Below are positions 61,896 through 64,000 of a stretch of 64,000 bases of DNA, piece after piece. How positions within the stretch are numbered: the stretch's first letter is position 1; each line of letters begins with the position of its first letter. The DNA lies in contig NZ_FOPJ01000007.1 of the NCBI RefSeq assembly GCF_900113445.1, positions 55,536-119,535 of the forward strand. The letters run 5' to 3'. The notes beneath the pieces were generated by a model that was not told the origin of the DNA, did no database searches, and saw only the letters and a list, made by a program, of their open reading frames with translations. This DNA comes from Corynebacterium spheniscorum. GTDB taxonomy: Bacteria > Actinomycetota > Actinomycetes > Mycobacteriales > Mycobacteriaceae. The position numbers and the translations under genes are program-made.

Positions 61896-63410
61896 TTAGT
61901 TGCTGCCGTAATGGTGGTGATGGTGATAGTGCGAGCTAAAACGTCCCCGCCTAAGCCCAGTATGAGCTGCGGTTTCCCGAGCTTTGCGGAAGGAATAGCG
62001 GCCCGCGCGACGAAAAGCGCGGTAGGGATTAAGTGTCGGAGGACGACGCAGCCGACGGGCACACCATTCACCCAACACCACACCAGCTGCCAAGCCACAA
62101 GAAATCGCCAGCGCCAAAGCAATATTGGTAAAGCCCACCAGAGTCTGCTCATGCAAAGCCGCATACATTCCGCGATACACCGTCAAACCAGGAAGCAGCG
62201 GGGTAATGCCGGAGATTGCGGTAATTAGCGGCGGAATTAAGAAGCGGCGGGCCAGCAAACCACCGGCAGCACCAATGATGATGGCGGCCATGGAGGAAGC
62301 AATAACCACGCCGGCACCATAGGGGATAAAGAGGAAATAATAGAAGATGGAACCCACCATGGCGCTCAGCCCCGAGATCACCACGGAACTCCACTCCGCA
62401 TAACAACCAATCGCGAAGCCCGCGGCCGCCAACCCGCCACTGATCACACGGGCAGTGGAGCTATTGAAATTCGGGGCCGCCACGGTTTCTAGGGGTGGCA
62501 GTTGGATACCCATGAGTGCGGATAGCTGGATGCCAATACCCACACCGGCCACAATCGCGCCGGTAAAAAGCAGGGTTTCAAAGAAGCGGGCACTGGCTGT
62601 CACCGGTGCGCCGGTGATGCCATCTTGGAGGGATTGCACCAGGGTAAGGCCGGCGAGCATGACGATAATGCCTGAGGCGATGACCTGACTGGGGCGCACA
62701 CTAAAGCCCACTTGGGTAGCTAGGTGGTAGGTGATGGCCGCAGGCACGGTGGCGATAATGCCGCCAAAAACATTTTGGAAGAAGACAGGTAGCTGGTGTT
62801 TTTGGAGCCAGCTACTGCACGCCATGATCACCACGGAAGTAATAAACGCCAGTGCGGCGACGAAGGCGTCACCGCCGAGCATGATGGCCACCGCGCCACC
62901 CATAAGTCCCCAACCAAAAAGCGCCATTTTGGGGCCATAAGCATTTGGGCGGTGCGCGAGCTCATCGAGGGTGGCCTCGGCAACCTCTGGGGGAGTGGCA
63001 CCTGCTTGGATGGAGCGGATCAGGCGGTCCACTTCCGAGAGTCGGGAGAAGTCCGTGGAGAGGCCTTTGACTACGCGGAAAACACTGACGGGGGTTTTCT
63101 TGGTGGTGCCAATGGACGCGAAGATCGTGATGGTGTTCATCATGATGTCCACATGGCAGTAGTGCAGGCCATAGGCGGAGGTCACGGCATGGATCTGGGA
63201 TTTGGTATCCGAGTTTGAGGTGCCGGAGGTAAGCAGAACTTCGCCGATGCGTGCAGCAAGATCCATGACGCCAGCAACTTGCGCTTGGTCCGTGAGATCA
63301 ATGGGAGCAAGCGGGCTGGGCGGTGGTGCGGCTTTCGCCGCATCAATGGTGGCAATTCGGCCAGAGCTGGCAGAAAGGAAGTGCTTGAGTCGGTTCAGCA
63401 AAGTGGACAC
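61896..63410 (-). CDS. thrE: threonine/serine exporter ThrE
   Basis: Membrane exporter of 504 residues of the ThrE family. The cytoplasmic N-terminal domain (about 45-175) has the ThrE_1 hallmark LTSGTSNSDTKSQIHAVTSAYGL and HVDIMMNTITIFA. About ten membrane segments follow, five in each of two halves (about 175-320 and 325-465). The protein ends in a His-rich tail (HYHHHHHYGSN), which is not usual in the family. It is upstream of the Lys/Thr-tailed protein, 53 bases away. C. glutamicum ThrE exports threonine and serine. Confidence 0.95.
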   Translation of the reverse strand: MSTLLNRLKHFLSASSGRIATIDAAKAAPPPSPLAPIDLTDQAQVAGVMDLAARIGEVLLTSGTSNSDTKSQIHAVTSAYGLHYCHVDIMMNTITIFASIGTTKKTPVSVFRVVKGLSTDFSRLSEVDRLIRSIQAGATPPEVAEATLDELAHRPNAYGPKMALFGWGLMGGAVAIMLGGDAFVAALAFITSVVIMACSSWLQKHQLPVFFQNVFGGIIATVPAAITYHLATQVGFSVRPSQVIASGIIVMLAGLTLVQSLQDGITGAPVTASARFFETLLFTGAIVAGVGIGIQLSALMGIQLPPLETVAAPNFNSSTARVISGGLAAAGFAIGCYAEWSSVVISGLSAMVGSIFYYFLFIPYGAGVVIASSMAAIIIGAAGGLLARRFLIPPLITAISGITPLLPGLTVYRGMYAALHEQTLVGFTNIALALAISCGLAAGVVLGEWCARRLRRPPTLNPYRAFRRAGRYSFRKARETAAHTGLRRGRFSSHYHHHHHYGSN

Positions 63411-63525
63411 GGCGCGGCGAAACCCTTCAAGGGGCGGAGGTAATTGGGTACTTATCCTAAAGCATGCATCTTGGTAGGGCTTTTGGATATCACGGGTTGA
63501 TGTCAGGTAGCATATCGGCGTCGCT

Positions 63526-63598
63526 GCTGGAGTGGCGCAATTGGTAGCGCAACGGTCTTGTAAACCGTAGGTTGCGGGTTCAAGTCCCGTCTCCAGCT
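63526..63598 (+). tRNA. tRNA-Thr (anticodon TGT)
   Basis: A complete cloverleaf: acceptor GCTGGAG with CTCCAGC, D-arm GCGC/GCGC, anticodon stem ACGGT/ACCGT with loop CTTGTAA and anticodon TGT at 63559-63561, T-arm GCGGG/CCCGT with TTCAAGT, and discriminator T. No CCA is encoded. A terminator follows four bases later, so it is a single-gene unit. Confidence 0.97.
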
Positions 63599-63601
63599 CT
63601 G

Positions 63602-63635
63602 AAGCCCCAGGTGAAAAATCCCTGGGGCTTTTGCT
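63602..63635 (+). terminator. terminator of tRNA-Thr
   Basis: Ten-base perfect arms AAGCCCCAGG (63602-63611) and CCTGGGGCTT (63621-63630) with loop TGAAAAATC, then TTGCTT. Confidence 0.9.
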
Positions 63636-63673
63636 TGTCGTAGAGCCTGAACTATGCGCAACCGTGGGTTAAG

Positions 63674-63726
63674 TAGCAAAATGTGTGCTTTTTCGGCGTG
63701 TCGCCGATTGGGCACACTTCTTGCTA
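63674..63726 (-). repeat. inverted repeat at the end of the right-edge frame
   Basis: TAGCAAaaTGTGTGC (63674-63688) and GCACACttcTTGCTA (63712-63726) can pair with two small bulges, and an inner CGGCG/CGCCG (63694-63698/63702-63706) extends the structure. The right arm contains the stop codon of the frame at 63724. It could be the terminal inverted repeat of an insertion element or a terminator. Confidence 0.5.
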
Positions 63727-64000
63727 TTTCAGGGGTCCTTTTCGGATGCCGATCGAGTGTTGGTACTCGGTTGGGATAGCGTTGTCGTAGAAGGCTGGTC
63801 GACCGGTCTCCTGGTCGGCGTTGTTGTGGTCTTCTGGGACAAGATCTAGGACTTTGGCGAGTTGATCTTGTCCGAAATTGCACTGCCTGGCGATCTCTAG
63901 TGGGTCGTCAGGCAGTTGCGTTTTTGCCTGTAGGTACCACTCGAGCATTCGGCGTTGCCGTTCTCCTGTTCTGCCTCGGTGGGCATCCGCGATGCGTTTG
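63724..64000 (-). CDS. partial gene at window edge, possible transposase C-terminus
   Basis: The frame is open from the right edge (reading KRIADAHRGRTGERQRR then MLEWYLQAKTQLPDDP) to a TAG at 63724, so the visible part is 91 residues. The basic segment with HRG followed by an aromatic-rich EWYLQAK and the later DLVPEDHN resembles the C-terminal end of some corynebacterial IS transposases, such as those of the IS1249 group, but I cannot prove it from this part. An inverted repeat lies exactly at its end. It may be intact or a remnant. Confidence 0.45.
   Translation of the reverse strand, partial: KRIADAHRGRTGERQRRMLEWYLQAKTQLPDDPLEIARQCNFGQDQLAKVLDLVPEDHNNADQETGRPAFYDNAIPTEYQHSIGIRKGPLK

Noticed and set aside
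63674..63726. Firm call of an insertion-sequence end
   Set aside because: Only one side is inside the window and the arms have bulges; kept as a candidate inverted repeat only.

Overview
The window is chromosomal DNA of a Corynebacterium (high-GC actinobacterium). The reasons are the gene order and several genus-typical genes: clpC with an actinobacterial N-end and a ClgR-type box, mutY, a beta-carbonic anhydrase, radA, carD, ispD-ispF, cysS-rlmB, a LacI regulator (IpsA type), otsB, otsA and thrE. From memory the same backbone order occurs in C. glutamicum from clpC to thrE. I cannot name the species.

Layout. 1-6000: housekeeping backbone (clpC, a DUF4236-like small protein, mutY, carbonic anhydrase, an anchored Ser/Thr/Glu-rich protein). 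5989-20337: a surface-polysaccharide locus. It holds a low-molecular-weight tyrosine phosphatase, a BY-kinase/chain-length protein, a membrane NDP-sugar 4,6-dehydratase, a flippase, a GT4 glycosyltransferase, a PLP aminotransferase, a Wzy-like polymerase, a PglC-like priming transferase and a PglD-like acetyltransferase. Dehydratase, aminotransferase and acetyltransferase together form the expected route to UDP-di-N-acetylbacillosamine. A three-gene ABC exporter and a small HTH gene sit between the priming transferase and the acetyltransferase. 20473-27374: backbone again (YdcF-like, LssY_C-like, radA, lipoprotein, carD, ispD, ispF).

27375-53605: an amino-sugar catabolic region. It starts with a BglG-type antiterminator and an EIICB of the GlcNAc/glucose class, preceded by a good RAT-like sequence. 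Next come a secreted protein of unknown fold assignment, an ascorbate-class PTS (EIIA, EIIB, EIIC) with a SIS protein, and a divergent operon of AgaS-like isomerase, PfkB kinase, class II aldolase, DeoR regulator and a NagA-like deacetylase. This set would take N-acetylgalactosamine-6-P to triose phosphates through tagatose-6-P. The sialic acid system follows: a Dpp-type ABC importer (siaIGFE), nanR, nanE-nanK-nanA, and divergent nagA-nagB. A shared motif occurs in both divergent control regions. Together these genes suggest growth on host mucin-type glycans (sialic acid, GlcNAc and GalNAc).

53606-64000: GC-rich short tandem repeats, cysS, rlmB, an esterase, the LacI regulator, the trehalose genes otsB and otsA, a Lys/Thr-tailed protein, thrE, tRNA-Thr(TGT), and an open reading frame running off the right edge that may be the end of a transposase.
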